From contig CM062295.1 of assembly GCA_031216915.1 (NCBI GenBank), forward strand, positions 179,752,927-179,816,926: a stretch of DNA of 64,000 nt, in the 5' to 3' direction. A model generated the notes under the pieces. The model was not told the origin of the DNA, made no database searches, and saw only the letters and a list, made by a program, of their open reading frames with translations. The translations under genes were made by a program, and so were the position numbers. The stretch comes from Pictodentalium vernedei (taxonomy: Eukaryota; Mollusca; Scaphopoda; Dentaliida; Dentaliidae). Below are positions 1 to 12,569 of the stretch, in pieces. Each line of letters opens with the position of its first letter. The first letter of the stretch is position 1.

Positions 1-73
1 AATTATATGAAAAAATTTGCAAAAAAAATAATTAAAATAACAAATTTTAATATCATGTGTGTTATGTAAAGGG
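1..73. mobile_element. TTAA palindromic MITE, 3' half
   Basis: AAATTTTAATATCATGTGTG then TTATGTAAAGGG and TTAA (74-77) matches the right end of the family members at 49096 and 63481. Confidence 0.75.
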
Positions 74-77
74 TTAA

Positions 78-1590
78 TTGAATAGTTTTCAATGGCGAAG
101 TGGCTACTGAATAAAAAGGTTCCACTACAAAATATTATGAATCTGAATCAATGTGCATATGGCTTATGCATGTAACTTGCAAAAAAATTGCACAATGGCA
201 GATTGGTAAAAGGTTCCTTGCCAAAGTATCAGAGCCAATAATTACAGATGCAGCCAAAAAAGGTGATGGGGACACACATACAAAACTTTTAAAAAAATTG
301 ATCTTTTCAGGTTAAGAATACTCCAATATCAATAAGTTAATAGACAGACAATCGATTACCAGTGACCCCTGACAGAGACATTTTGAAATTTAACAAACAA
401 AATTTACTAGTCTTGTCTCAGCATTGTTCTAGGACATCAATAGATCCATTATGTACAGACATCCATGGGAACTGTCTGCATTTGTCTGCATAAACTGAAG
501 AACAATGAAATGGATTTCTTCTTGGATATAACTCCACCCATGCTCATACAACAATGCATACACCCCTAGTTTGCCAACATGGAACTGAAATATCACCTTC
601 AAGATGGTGTTATGAAAATCAGTTATTATTCTTTATGTTACAGATGGAAGAACTCAAGTTTGGTGGCAAATTGGACATTACTTAATATTGCTTACATCTG
701 AGTTTTATATATCTTTGGAAACTGGGAAGGGTTTTTTTTTTTTTTTGATTAGTGTCATGGGTGACCATGGTTCACCCCACCAGAAGTAAACTGATAAATA
801 TATCCCCTCCCTCCCCCCTCCGCAAAAAATAAAGAGACAATGTAGTGGCATGTAGAGAGGTTCTTGAAATTTCTTGGCACAAAGAAATAAAATCTCGTTC
901 TTTTGTAATCGTTTCTGAGAAATATAAATTTCTGATTCTTGTTGACATGGACATCATAACTGAGTCCTTGGTATGTTTGATGTGGCAGTGTTGTTATAAC
1001 ACTGATCATGTAAATGAGACCAGAACTTCAAGGCATCACTCTCACCAGATGGCATATCAAATCATCAAGCCTCCACAAAACTCCTAAAAGCAGTATAAAT
1101 GCCCTGTAACAGCAAGCTTCAAAGCAGATAATTTCTAAACACAAATTAAAATTTTCTGAAACTGACAAAGTCAGAACTAAACAGGAAAATTTCCCAAAAA
1201 GGAAAACACACCATGTTAAAAAGTGAGATAACAGTGCCAACAATAGTGATGAGCTGATAAGAAGAACATACCATCAGACAAATGTTGATGGTTAGAAATA
1301 AGCAGTCAGCCGATTGTCGATGCCAGATGGTCAGTACTGAATGTATCAATGTATTGAGTATTGGAACTACATGATAATTCAACCTCTAAACTCACACCCC
1401 CAGCAGTTTTTTCAGCATTTTCGGAGGCCCAATACATCAAAAGGAATATACACTATGCAGCAAAGCAGTTCATACAACTGCAGACTGACGTTACCGTGTT
1501 TCTTTATACCCGATTAACAGCCTTCTGAAAATAATCACAAAAGGAACCTACATGTAATTTTGTCTCCACTGTAGACCAATTCTATATAAG
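78..1590. other. Intronic sequence, nothing recognised
   Basis: AT-rich, with short runs of A and T. No repeat family, coding signal or splice pair that I can support. Confidence 0.6.
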
Positions 1591-1731
1591 TTATTGTGAT
1601 GAATTGATGGTAACATGGTCTAAGGTTGGCGGCTCGGAGTGTATGTTCAACAGAGACACAAAGCGTTGAGGTTGAACATACACTCTGAGCTGCAAACCTC
1701 AGACCATGTTACAATCAACTCATCACAATAA
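1591..1731. repeat. Long hairpin, arms about 60 bp
   Basis: TTATTGTGATGAATTGATGG, TAACATGGTCTAAGGTT, GGAGTGTATGTTCAAC on the left are mirrored by GTTGAACATACACTC ... AACCTCAGACCATGTTA ... TCATCACAATAA. Loop about 18 nt. Probably a MITE core. Confidence 0.85.
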
Positions 1732-1794
1732 TGTATATGTTCCAATAAGGCACTATCCATAGCCCAAAACCTACATTGTGATTCACAAGAGGCT

Positions 1795-1864
1795 TATTTA
1801 CTAAACTTGTGATCATTAAAAAGTTGTTCAAGACAACTTTTAACGATCACAGGTTTAGTAAATA
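1795..1864. repeat. Hairpin, arms about 32 bp
   Basis: TATTTACTAAACTTGTGATC and AAAAAGTTGT on the left mirror ACAACTTTTAACGATCAC and AGGTTTAGTAAATA, with a loop of five bases. Confidence 0.85.
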
Positions 1865-2530
1865 TACCGCTCATGTACCCTTAACAGCACTGGATAAATA
1901 ATCAATAAACCAGATTAACTCATTCCATCTCAGTTCAAATCATAAATCGGTTTGTAATTTAAACAACACATCATCTGAAACACTGTCGGCTGCATGTGTG
2001 AAAAATCCAGAAAAATGAAGGGGCTTGCTAGAAACTCTGTTGTTGAAGCAATTATGAAACGGGCAACGTCATTTCAAATATTTTGCATTGTGACATCAGG
2101 TGGTAACATTTGTCACTGAAGCCGTAAACATATAAGAAACTTTGCCAGCTCTCATCCAATCAGAGGGCGAGGATTTTACTCTTATTGGAACATTGAATCA
2201 TGTGAATCATGTTGTACTTACTGTATCTGCACCTTGTGTCCATCATGATGCCACCACTTTCAGCAGTAGAAATGTATGCATAGTAGTAAATAATTAAGCT
2301 ATTTCTGCCATTGTTTTCACAGGTGATCTTGCACATAACTTGATGCATGATCACCCGACCCTGAATTTCAGGTGCAAGTTAATGTGTTAAATGTGACTTA
2401 ACTGCACAGTTGAGCCTTTTTTTATCCTAAACATGATGTATAAGTTCAATAAATTGAGGTGCAGCAGTATAACTTTATTTTTGACAATCCGGTGTTTGCC
2501 AATATTACACCCCGACTGTTGATGGTGAAT

Positions 2531-2534
2531 CGAT

Positions 2535-2581
<47 letters not shown>

Positions 2582-2597
2582 TTTGTTTATTTATTTA
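2531..2597 (+). repeat. (TTTA)n microsatellite
   Basis: About 16 copies of TTTA with one TTTG. Probably the tail of a retroposon, as the 2686 SINE lies close by, but no separate body is seen. Confidence 0.9.
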
Positions 2598-2685
2598 TGT
2601 CATATCAGCAGCTAAGGCTATATCATGGCAACAAAATGTAGAAAGTAGAACATGTTATTGTCATGTATGAAGTAAAAAGATTGAA

Positions 2686-3052
2686 AATTTATTTATTTCT
2701 TGGTGTTAAAGGTCACATACTTATGCACAATGGCTAATTGTGACTCGAACAGTTATACAGGTGGAGGAAGCCAGAGTACCCGGAGAGAACCATCACGCAT
2801 CTATGAGCAACTGGCAGCTCCTCAACATTCTAACTCTGTTCAAGCTCCGCTCAAGCAGGGTTACAGCTGTTGAAGACACATGCACCATCGATGTGCAGTA
2901 CACCTCAGCACACGGCGTCATCATGCCCCCATGTAGGCAACCAGGATAAAGTGCCTTGCCCAAGGACACAACGTGGGTCGTCCTGGACGGGGATCGAACT
3001 CGGACCTCTAGCATAGAAGTCCAACAGTCTACGACTGAGCCACCCCACTCCC
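2686..3052 (-). mobile_element. Full-length tRNA-headed SINE, tail A
   Basis: Read on the minus strand: tRNA-like head with TGGCTCAGTCGTAGACTG (A box) and GAGTTCGATCC (B box), the body containing GTGTCCTTGGGCAAGGCACT, a TGCACATCGATGGTGCATG stretch, GGTTCTCTCCGGGTACTC, and tail A (ATTAGCCATTGTGCATAAG, GTGACCTTTAACACC) ending in AAATAAATAAA. A 12-bp target duplication AAAAAGATTGAA flanks it (2674-2685 and 3053-3064). Confidence 0.92.
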
Positions 3053-3202
3053 AAAAAGATTGAATAAAAATAGGAAATAATTACAATAGAAATGTCATAG
3101 ACAGGAGTGGTTTGAAGAGTAAAGAGTGATGATACAAGAGAAGTGAATACCTTATGGATCAACTTGATGATTTGAGGCTTGAAGAGTTTAGTTTAAAAGT
3201 AT

Positions 3203-4537
3203 AATGAAAGTGTCAATGACACTGTAGCTCAACTTGTGTAAGACATGTACATGTATAGTATGTGACAGAGCAATGACAAACATCTTAGGTAATGACCTGA
3301 TAACAAAGGTACATGTAAAGTATTGTAAAGGTCTGTACACAAATACTGACCATAGCCTGTAACAAATGTACATGTAAAGTATTGTAAAGGTGAGTGACAG
3401 TTAGATGCTAAACTAGAAAAGAAATCTCCATGGGGTAAATGTTACAATTGGGATCCTTGTATGGTGCACCATAAGCCAAATGTTAGCAATTGTTTTGGCC
3501 TGTTTGATTCAAACCCTTCTAAGGTTCATTCATACTAATTAATAAATATTTGGCCAGTCCTTCTTAAAATATAGGTATTTGAATTTTTTCTCTTTAGCTC
3601 ATAGGGTTCCCATGGGTGAGAAGGTTTTATTTTTCTCATTGGAAATAGAAAATCGGGTTGTGCTAATAATGTTTACCCTCCCCAAACAATACCAAATATT
3701 AACACAGGAACTTGAGTCCCCGAGTGGGTCTGGCTGAATCCCAAAATATTTGTTCTCCTACCACAATGATAACAAAGGCACCCAATAAATTTATAGCAAA
3801 CATTACTGACATAAAAAATCTTCTTTACAGGTTCTGTACAAAAAATGTAATACACACAATTCCTGTAAATTATAATGACTGCCGACAGGCATTTTGAATT
3901 TTGGGCTGAGCCTAAAAGCACTCGTTACCATTCCATGATGATAACAAACGTCGTCCTAGAAATTCTGTACAAAAAACTGATTGCACCTAAGTTTGATATA
4001 AAATGGACACCGGCAGCCATCTTGGACAGCACCCCAAAACACTTGTTCTCATCCCAAGGTGATAAGAAAGGCACCCATGAAGTTATGTGAAGATTGGTTC
4101 ATAAATACAGCCCCTAGCCCAAGCTGTATTGACAAGTGTACTTACTGTGTATAAGTAGCACTGAATAAATCAAAGTTCATCTATTTTGCATAATTTCTGC
4201 ATGAGAAAATAACGTGTATTATATGTGATCCATTCCATGTTACTAAACATTCATACAAAAATTTATTCAAATCAGAACATTCATACAGAAGTTCTGTACA
4301 AAAAACTGATTGCACTCATTTTGGTACAAAATGGCTGCCAGTGGCCATCTTGAATTTCAGACCGCACCCAAAAACACTTGTTCTCGTCCCACAGTGATAA
4401 CAAAGGTACCCAAGAAGTTTTGTAAAGATCGGTTCATAAATACGGCCTCTAGCCCAAGCCGTATTGAATTGTTGACAGACAGACGACAGGCCATGACGAA
4501 ACCTCAAATTTGACTATGTCAAAGTTGAGCTAAAAAG
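3203..4537 (-). mobile_element. Hairpin-ended element, copy A (inverted)
   Basis: Outer end ATGAAAGTGTCAATGACACT (a hairpin) then GTAGCTCAACTTG; inner end CAAATTTGACTATGTCAAAG then TTGAGCTAAAAAG. Internal sequence is the reverse complement of parts of the element at 5971-7797 (for example TTCATAAATACGGCCTCTAG at about 4433). No coding region. Superfamily unknown. Confidence 0.75.
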
Positions 4538-5039
4538 AATTTATTAAAAAGTTTGAATACTTTAAGAAGTGAGAAGATTTTGTGCAGGCTTGTATGATAA
4601 TATAGAACTTTTAAAGATCCTTCACTGAAATAGTTCCCGCTAATATGATTAAAATCAGTGCAATGTGTAAGAATGTGCACCACTGACAACACCTGTTGGC
4701 AGGAAACACACACAGGTTGCATATTACCCTCTAACAAAAAGGAATGTGTAAGCCTTGTGTGATCAACATGACATCATGTCAGAATTGCACAATCTTTTCT
4801 ACAAAGGTTACTAGGGTTAACCAATGGTCGATTGTATACTGTTTATTCATCTCATCACCTGTCAACATCTAAACAATAACCCCAACATAAATTAAACCTG
4901 CAAATTATGTTAAAAAGTATAAGAGTTAATGGAGTGGTCATGGCCTCAACAAAGATCTAAAAGTATAAATTGCCCTGGAAGATAACTTAAAGCAGCAAGT
5001 GCAGTGCCATGGGATTGCCAATACCCAACCACCTAAATC

Positions 5040-5480
5040 CAACGTGGGCAATAACTCTCAAAGAAATACTTTGACACAGGAGCATTCACAGTCCCTTTTT
5101 ATAATATTATCACCAAAAAGCTATATATTAAATTAGAAAAAAATCTTAAACAGTTTTCTTTGAAATGTGATGGCACAAAATGGTAATGTGATGCAGAGAA
5201 AGTCCAACAAGGGCAATAACTCAAAGAAATTCTTGGACACAGCATTTAAAATAAATTTGGAAAAAAATCTTGAACAGTTTTCATTGAAGTGTGATTACAA
5301 GAAATGGTAATGTGACGAGATATTCTGATGTCAACAAGGGCAATAACTCTCAAAGAAATACTTGGCCACAGCTGGTTTGCAATCTCATTCATGATATCAT
5401 CACCAAAAAGCAATACATCAAATATGGTAAAAATAATTTGAGTAATTTTCTTTAAAATGTGATGACAAGAAATGGGGAAG
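5040..5480 (+). repeat. Diverged tandem repeat, three units
   Basis: GGGCAATAACTC followed by AAAGAAATACTTGG, ATCACCAAAAAGC and AATGTGATGACAAGAAATGG recurs at about 5046, 5210 and 5338. No coding signal. Confidence 0.7.
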
Positions 5481-5970
5481 GAGGGACTGATAGAAGGATG
5501 GATGAAACTCATTTCTCCACTCTCCTCCCATGTAGTTGGAGTTAATAAAGGTTTAAATCAGATTTCTTAAATTAGAAAATGGGCAAGGTTTAGCTTTAAG
5601 AAACATCCATGTCAAATATCAAGAATAATGGTGAAATACTATTGTGATGGTCCTCAACAATACATAACTGCAACATGGAGGCCATGAGGATATGGGATTC
5701 AAAGAAACTGTGGTAAACCTATACTAGTAGTCTTACAAAATCTCCAAAAAAGATCAGTGAAACCAAAATTCTGTCAACTAGAAACAAAGTCATTTTTAGT
5801 AGAAATTTGGGGAAAAATTTCAAAATTACAAATTACTGAAGAGTGCCCATGGGCACTCTTCAAAAATTTGTGATAAAACAATTTATATAAACAAAATATT
5901 ATTTGCATTTGAATGAATATGAAACATGAGCAAGGAAAATGTTGGCTTTTTCTCTGGAACCCTTATTTTT

Positions 5971-7797
5971 TAGCTCAATTTTGGCGAAGCCAAATTTGAG
6001 CTTTTGTCATGGCCCGTCGTCCGTCTGTCCGTCTGTCCGTACGTCAACAATTGGATACGGCTCGGGCTAGAGGCCGTATTTATGAACCGATCTTTACGAA
6101 ACTTCTTGGGTACCTTTGTTATGACCGTGGGACGAGAACGAGTGTTTTTGGGTGCGGTCCGAAATTCAAGATGGCTGCCAGCCACCATTTTGTACCGACA
6201 ATGCAGAAATCTGTTTTTTGTACAGAACTTCCATATGAAAGCTCTGATTTGAATAATTTTTTGTATGAATGTTTAGTACCATGGGATACATCACATATAA
6301 TACGGGTTTTTTTCTCGTGCGTAAATTGTGCAAATTAGACTAATTTTGATGTTTTTGGGGGTTACTTTCAGCACTGTTAGTGCAAATGCCAATACGGCTC
6401 AGGCTAGAGGCCGTATTTATGAACCGATCTTTACGAAACTTCTTGGGTACCTTTGGTATCACCGTGGGCCGAGAACGAGTGTTTTGGGGTCCGGTCCGAA
6501 ATTCAAGATGGCCGATGGCAGCCATTTTGTACAAAATTAGGTGCAATCAGATTTTTGCACAGAACTTCCATATGAAAGCGCTGATTTGAATAATTTTTTG
6601 TGTGAATGTTTAGTACCATGGGATACATCACATATAATACAGGGTTTTTTCTCGAGCAGAAATTATGCAAATTAGATGAACTTTGATTTTTTCAGTGCGA
6701 CTTACACACAGTAAGTACACATGTCAATACAGCTCAGACTAGAGTCTGTATTTATGAACTGATCTTCACGAAATGTCTTGGGTACCTTTGTTATCACCTT
6801 GGGACAAGAACGAGTGTTTCTGGGTCTAAAATTCAAGATGGCTGCCAGTGGCCATTTTGTACCGAAATTAGGTCTAATCAGTTTTTTGTACACAACTTCT
6901 ATACAGCTCAGATTAGAGGCCATATTTATGAACCAATCTTTACGAAACTTCTTGGGTACCTTTGTTATCTCCGTGGGATGAGCGCGAGTGTTTTGGGGTG
7001 TGGTCCAAAATTCAAGATGGCCACCAGCAGCCATTTTGTACCAAAATTAGTGCAATCAGTCTTTTGTACAGAACTTCTGTATGAAAGTTCTGATTTGAAT
7101 AAATTTTTGTATGAATGTTTAGTAACATGTAATACATCACATATTGTAAGGGTTTTCTTTTCGTGCAGAAATTATGCAAATTAGATGAACTTTGATTTAT
7201 TCAGAGCTACTTACACAATGTAAGCACACATGTCAATACGGCTCAGGGTAGAGGCTGTATTTATGAACCGATCTTCACAAAACTTCTTGGGTACCTTTGT
7301 TAACACCTTGGGATGAGAATGAGTGTTTCTGGGTACGGTCCAAAATTCAAGATGGCTGCCAGTGGCCATTTTGTACCGAAATTAGGTCCAATCAGTTTTT
7401 TGTCACAAGTTCTATACAGCTCGTATTTTTGAACTGATCTTCACAAAACTTCTTGGGTACTTTTGTTTTCACCTTGGGACAGGAACGAGTGTGTTTTAGG
7501 GTGCCTTTGTTATCACTGTGCTATGAGAACAAATATTTTGGGGTTCAGTCAGACCCACTCTGGGACTCAAAGATTTTTTTCTGGTTCAGCATCTGACTGT
7601 CACCCACCTTTACAATACTTTACCTATACATTTGTTACAGGCAACGGTCAGTATTTATGTACGACCGTTACAATACTTTATATGTACCTTTGTTATCAGG
7701 TCATTACCTAGATGTTTGTCATTGCTGTGTCACATACTATACATGTACATGTCTTTGTCTTGACAAGTTGAGCTACAGTGTCGTTGACACTTTCATT
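5971..7797 (+). mobile_element. Hairpin-ended element, copy B, with internal 335-bp array
   Basis: Starts TAGCTCAATTTTGGCGAAGC then CAAATTTGAGC (stem-loop) and a GTCCGTCTGTCC run; ends TTGAGCTACAGTGTCGTTGA then CACTTTCATTT, complementary to the outer end of copy A. Both elements thus have AGCTCAA near each tip with adjacent small hairpins. Confidence 0.78.
6055..7500 (+). repeat. Internal tandem array, about 335-bp unit
   Basis: The landmark AGAGGCCGTATTTATGAACC (or close variants) recurs at about 6070, 6408, 6742, 6917, 7251 and 7420. Full units are 334-338 bp; two steps are shortened (about 170 bp). Each unit includes AAATTCAAGATGGCTGCCA and, in full units, CATGGGATACATCACATATA. Confidence 0.85.
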
Positions 7798-8479
7798 TGA
7801 AAGCTTCTAGCACTTGATCAGTTAAGCAAACAGCAAACAATAACAAAGCTCATCATTTCAATGAGTTTTCACATGATATAGTCTTGTTGAAAGTATAATA
7901 AAATGTTTTAAACTGCTTAATTTGTGAATTACATGGGTGGATGCAACCAATTCATTAGGTATATGCATAGATGATCATGGCCCAAAACAACATCTAAAAG
8001 CAGGTCTGCAAATAAAGAGCTTACATTGTAACCTGTCAGCAGGTTACACTATATAACATGGTGGTAAGCTATATAAAAAAAGTATTGTAATGTTCTTTTT
8101 TCCACTTTCTCTGTTTTTACTGCACAAGTCATGCTGTTTACATCTTGATAGAATTTCCACCCAAATAAATAACTAATGCTTGATCTCATTTTGGTGAGGT
8201 CATGCGTTAGTTGTTGCAATTTATTTTGACGGAAATTCTGTTAGAATGTAAATGGCATGCCACTCTAGTCATATTTGGATGCAATGTGCAAACATTTAAT
8301 CGAGTTTGTTCTGAAAGATTATCATATCTGACTGGCAAAACATGCGGGATTAGGAAGCTAATTTATGCTGTGTTGTTTTATCGTAACCCATACTGAATTT
8401 GCATGTTTTACAATTGATGTAACCCCCATGTAACCTGATTGATCACCCGGGTGTCATTTCCAGGCCTGTAAAAGCACTA

Positions 8480-8963
8480 CAGTAGAACACTGATAATTGA
8501 ATAGCCACTTTGCTAATTAAAATTATTCAATTAACAGGAGTATTCAATTAACAGGCCTATAAAAGCACTACAGTAGAACACTGATAATTTAATAGCCACT
8601 TTGCTAATTAAAATTATTCAATTAACAGGAGTATTCAATTAACAGGGATTGTGTCACTTTCCTGTATTCTAGAGATAGAATTCCATGAGCTCTGTCAAAT
8701 AAGATATAATAGAATAAATACCTGTATTGGATGTACTGAGGCCAAACAGGTCTATAAACAAGGAAAACTGGGGAGAGTCGGGGTAATTTCTTGACAGGTT
8801 ACAACATTTTTTATTAAATTAACAGGAGTTTACTCGATAACCAATATTCAATTTAAGGAACAAATTTGTACTGGAGGTATGGCAAATGGTTTTGCATTGG
8901 GAAATTATATTCAATTAACAGGGTTATTAAGTTAAGAGATATCTAATTAAGTGGGCTCCACTG
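8480..8963. mobile_element. CAGTGG-ended MITE (Tc1/mariner-pogo-like)
   Basis: Left CAGTAGAACACTGATAATTG, right AATTAAGTGGGCTCCACTG, both flanked by TA (8478-8479, 8964-8965). Internal CAATTAACAGG motifs. TA target and CAGTGGAACCC tips suggest the pogo/mariner group. The first 91 bp are duplicated in tandem (8461-8643). Confidence 0.75.
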
Positions 8964-9103
8964 TACTTGCCCTGAAATAGGAGAAATTAAAGCAACAATG
9001 CTGACCTAAACCAGAATTTTTAGAACAGAAGATTTACCCTAAAAAATAAAATTCCAGTCAATAATACATAATAAAAGGGTCAATACTGTCATGAAAGTCT
9101 TAA

Positions 9104-9337
9104 CCCTTTACCTAACATGAAAAGCAGACGACACTTGCAAAAATAATTCTTGAATAACTAATTTTTTTCATTTTTTGTCTCAAAAACATAGGTTATGACC
9201 CCTCGTTGGAACGAGCTCGTTCCAACGAGGGGTCATAACCTATGTTTTTGAGACAAAAAGTGAAAATATTTTGAAAATTAATTGGCGATTTTTCAGAATA
9301 GCGCTGGCCGGTTTTGGCCGTTACATTGGGTAAAGGA
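9104..9337. mobile_element. TTAA palindromic MITE (piggyBac-like)
   Basis: TTAA (9100-9103), left end CCCTTTACCTAACATG, right end TTGGGTAAAGG, TTAA (9338-9341). The centre is a perfect 88-bp palindrome (9173-9260) with no loop, centred on GAGCTC. TTAA target sites and CCCT-type tips are piggyBac features. No transposase. Confidence 0.85.
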
Positions 9338-9341
9338 TTAA

Positions 9342-11120
9342 ACATCACAAAACTGCTATATAAAAGCTCTGGAGCCATGAGATTCAAAGAAACCAAACTT
9401 AACCTAAACTTTTACTGATGGATGCCGATGTGGCCATAACATTACCTCACCTCTACTTCATAGCAGGTGAGTTAAAAACAAACTTTTATGATGAGAAGTT
9501 TTCAATAAGCTAAGGTTGGTGAGATAATTTCTCTACACATATGCAAGTAAATGTAGTATTTTCTAGTCTTGGACTTCAGTGCTGATTGAATTAGAATTAA
9601 TGTTTTGACAGTATGTCAGGAAAGTTATGGTCAGTCCAAGTGGGAATTTCACAGTCAATTCTCATTGAGAAAGGAAAAGAAACTCAGCACCTTATTTTGT
9701 CTGGACTAAACCCTGCAACATGTAAGAAACTAGAAATATCCAAGCCCTAATTTGTCAAAAAAGGTCTCAATCATAGCTTTGTTGACTGCCAACTTTCAGG
9801 AGCAGTGTATGTTCACCTAATTTCAACCCAACATTCTAACCAAAGTTAGAGGTATTTTCAGAGGGAAGATCTTTTTTCATTTTTCAACACTGATAATTTT
9901 AGGCCTAACATAGGATATGTGCCAGGAGTGGGGAATGGGGATTGAGAAACAAACATGCTTGTCTAGAGCATTTCTTGGTGATAGTTATTGTAATATGCAT
10001 AGATGTACAAAGCGACACTTCTTTTGTGCCTCTTTCCTTCTGAACCCTTTAACACTAACACCATTATTTCTCTCTTGCTTCCTCCCTTTAACCCACTTCA
10101 GTTTCTTTCTCGAAAACTTGATCCAGGCGAGCGATTTAGGTTCACTTGAGCATTTAGTTTTCTGTTAATAGCAAATTCCTGACAAGAAAATCATTCCAAA
10201 ATACTGGAGATTTTAATTATTATCAAAAATGATACTACACTGTTGGCTAGTTAAAATGTTGGGTGCTAAATTATTTCTGGTCATCAAAATTTATTCACCA
10301 TTCATTTCTATATTGAATTTATGGGAGAGTGCCAAAAGGCACTCTCCCATAAATTGCAACAAGGCAAATCCATACAGTTGAAATAATTTCACTTCAAAGA
10401 TAATATGAAGCACACCTACAGAGTATGAAGCCTTTGAATTGTTGTTTCTGCAGTTCAGAATAAAGCCCAAATATGGGCTTCCAGCACTGTACTAGGTAAC
10501 TCTAATGTTTTCAAAACATATAGCATTCAAAATATTTTATCCAGATCAAAGACTGGAGTTCTGAATTATGTTAGGTATGGCTATGAAGACCAGAAAACCT
10601 GTGACTGCATTGCAATGGTGATTAACACTAAATGGGAGAAATCAATAAATTTTCAAAGAAAGAAAGAAAATCTATGCACTGTGCTGTACCAAAGCTTCCT
10701 CAAAGATAATGCAGAAAAAGGCTCTATGTTGTGTGATAGTGGATTCTGTTGTTACCCTGTACATAGCAACAATACAGGTGACCTCAATGACGATTATTGT
10801 TTAAAAACAGAAAGAAAAGAGAGAAGAATCAATGGATTAAACATTACCAAGTAATCCACAGTCAACAATAGAGCTATCGATGGATACTGCAGCTTCCCAT
10901 GGCCAATGCATTGGAAAGGCACCAGAGAGTTCTTTCCAACAGTGCATTATACAACAGAGAATTATTAGATTGATGGATGAAACTCCAGGAATGAGCTGCA
11001 AAATTTTGGGCAGGCACAGTGACAAGCTATCAAGTCAACAGTCTAATTTTGTTCAGAATTTGACACCGTTTTGGGCTGTTTGTTTACACACTATTTGTTC
11101 AAATTTGTGAGCTGACGACT
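9342..11120. other. Intronic sequence, one hairpin only
   Basis: Apart from the 10316-10360 hairpin I see no recognised repeat. The frame at 9917-10165 lacks homology features and codon bias and is not called. Confidence 0.55.
10316..10360. repeat. Hairpin with GGGAGAGTGCC stem
   Basis: AATTTATGGGAGAGTGCC / GGCACTCTCCCATAAATT with a loop AAAA. Related stems occur at 5850-5880 (GAAGAGTGCCCATGGGCACT) and 41515-41560. Confidence 0.85.
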
Positions 11121-11136
11121 GTTGAAGTAATTTGAT

Positions 11137-11180
11137 TTATTTTGGGGGGTTTAATGACACTTTCGACAGCCAAGGTCAAT
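11137..11180 (-). mobile_element. 5'-truncated SINE (tail B only)
   Basis: A 44-bp insertion carrying only the tail B end (GGTTTAATGACACTTTCGAC and CAGCCAAGGTCAAT). It lies between perfect 10-bp duplications GTAATTTGAT at 11127-11136 and 11181-11190, as expected for target-primed insertion that stopped early. Confidence 0.85.
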
Positions 11181-11288
11181 GTAATTTGATGTGCCTTTAC
11201 TTACAAAGATATACAGGTATTCTTTCCTGCAGAGGTTATAGATATTCCAATCAATAAGTATTTAATTCTCCTTGAAAACATAAAGATA

Positions 11289-11710
11289 CAGTGGAACCCT
11301 GTTAATTGAATAGCCACTTAGCCAATGAAAATTATTCAATTAACAGGAATATTCAAGTAACAAGGATTGTGTCACTTTCCTGTATTCTAGAGATAAACTT
11401 AGCATTTATTCTATTATATCTTGTATGATAGAGCTCCATGAACTCTGTCAAACAAGATATAATAGATTAAATGCCTTTATTGGATGTCCTGAAGCCAAAT
11501 AGGTCTATAAACAAAGGAAAACTGGGGAAAGTCACGGTAATTTCTCGACAGGTTACAAGATTTTTTATTCAGTTAAGAGGAGTTTACTCTATAACCTATA
11601 TTCAATTAACAGGTCAAATTTGTACATGGTAAATGGTTTTGTGTTGGGAAATTATATTCAATTAACAGGGTTATTCAGTTAAGAGATATCCAATTAAGTG
11701 GGCTCCACTG
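11289..11710. mobile_element. CAGTGG-ended MITE, cleanest copy
   Basis: CAGTGGAACCCTGTTAATTG at the left, CAATTAAGTGGGCTCCACTG at the right, TA on each side (11287-11288, 11711-11712). 422 bp. It has an uninterrupted ATTATTCAATTAACAGG, the empty site used to date the Harbinger-like insertion at 46295. Confidence 0.8.
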
Positions 11711-12569
11711 TATTAACATAATTTGTGGAACTATCTGGTGTAACCATAACACTGCATTACATTCCACAGTTGAGCCTGTAGAATATGTACAATTATGAGT
11801 TTCTGGATTCTAAACAGCATATCGTCCCTTGAAAGTATAAAGGCTCCAACTGCAATTCTACCAAGAGATGATATTTGTCCCTCGAGGTGAATCAACTGTT
11901 GACCCTTGCAGTTATAATAATTGCCCTGGTTCACTATATCAAGTGGTTACCTTAATTAGCTTATCAGTTATACAAAAAATACTGAAAATATGACTGTCTA
12001 AGACACAGGGAAATTGCTCCGTCAAAAGAAAACCATATCATACCATATGCAATTGTACGATTGTCAATGTGCCTGGGAATTTCAAGGGAAATTTGATAAA
12101 TTGACAGAAAGTCTGATATGTAGTATGGTGTATAATGGTGAATTTGATTTCCGTTTATCTTTTCAAATTTCTATGTATTTTGACAATAATACAAATGCCA
12201 GCTCTGCAACTTTTCACTTGCTTCAAAGACCACCTGACTTGGGGCCACTCAGACAAGCAGGATTCTCATGCAAGGATCTAAAATAAGTTGCAATATGAAA
12301 CTTCCACAAACAAAATATAGAAAAACATTTGTTTCATAACAAATATTTATTTTTCTATGACCACTCTTCATTATTTTTCAGTGGATAAAATTCATTTATT
12401 TATTATGATCTACGGCTATATCGATGAATGCAACACAAGTATGACATATGCCCCCATGTTCACCACCCAAAGCCCCTCCAACAGCAGCACTAGCCATACA
12501 AGATTTAATAAAAACATACTCAATAAAATTTGATTGATAAAATGCATATAAAAATACAAAGACACTTAC

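Noticed and set aside
5970-7184. Repeated frames containing ARGRIYEPIFTKLLGYL or RSLRNFLGTF
   Set aside because: They come from the 335-bp tandem array and occur in opposite strands and different frames without extension. Noncoding.
9917-10165. 83-codon frame with hydrophobic stretch
   Set aside because: No homology that I recognise, no splice context, and an isolated position in intronic DNA.
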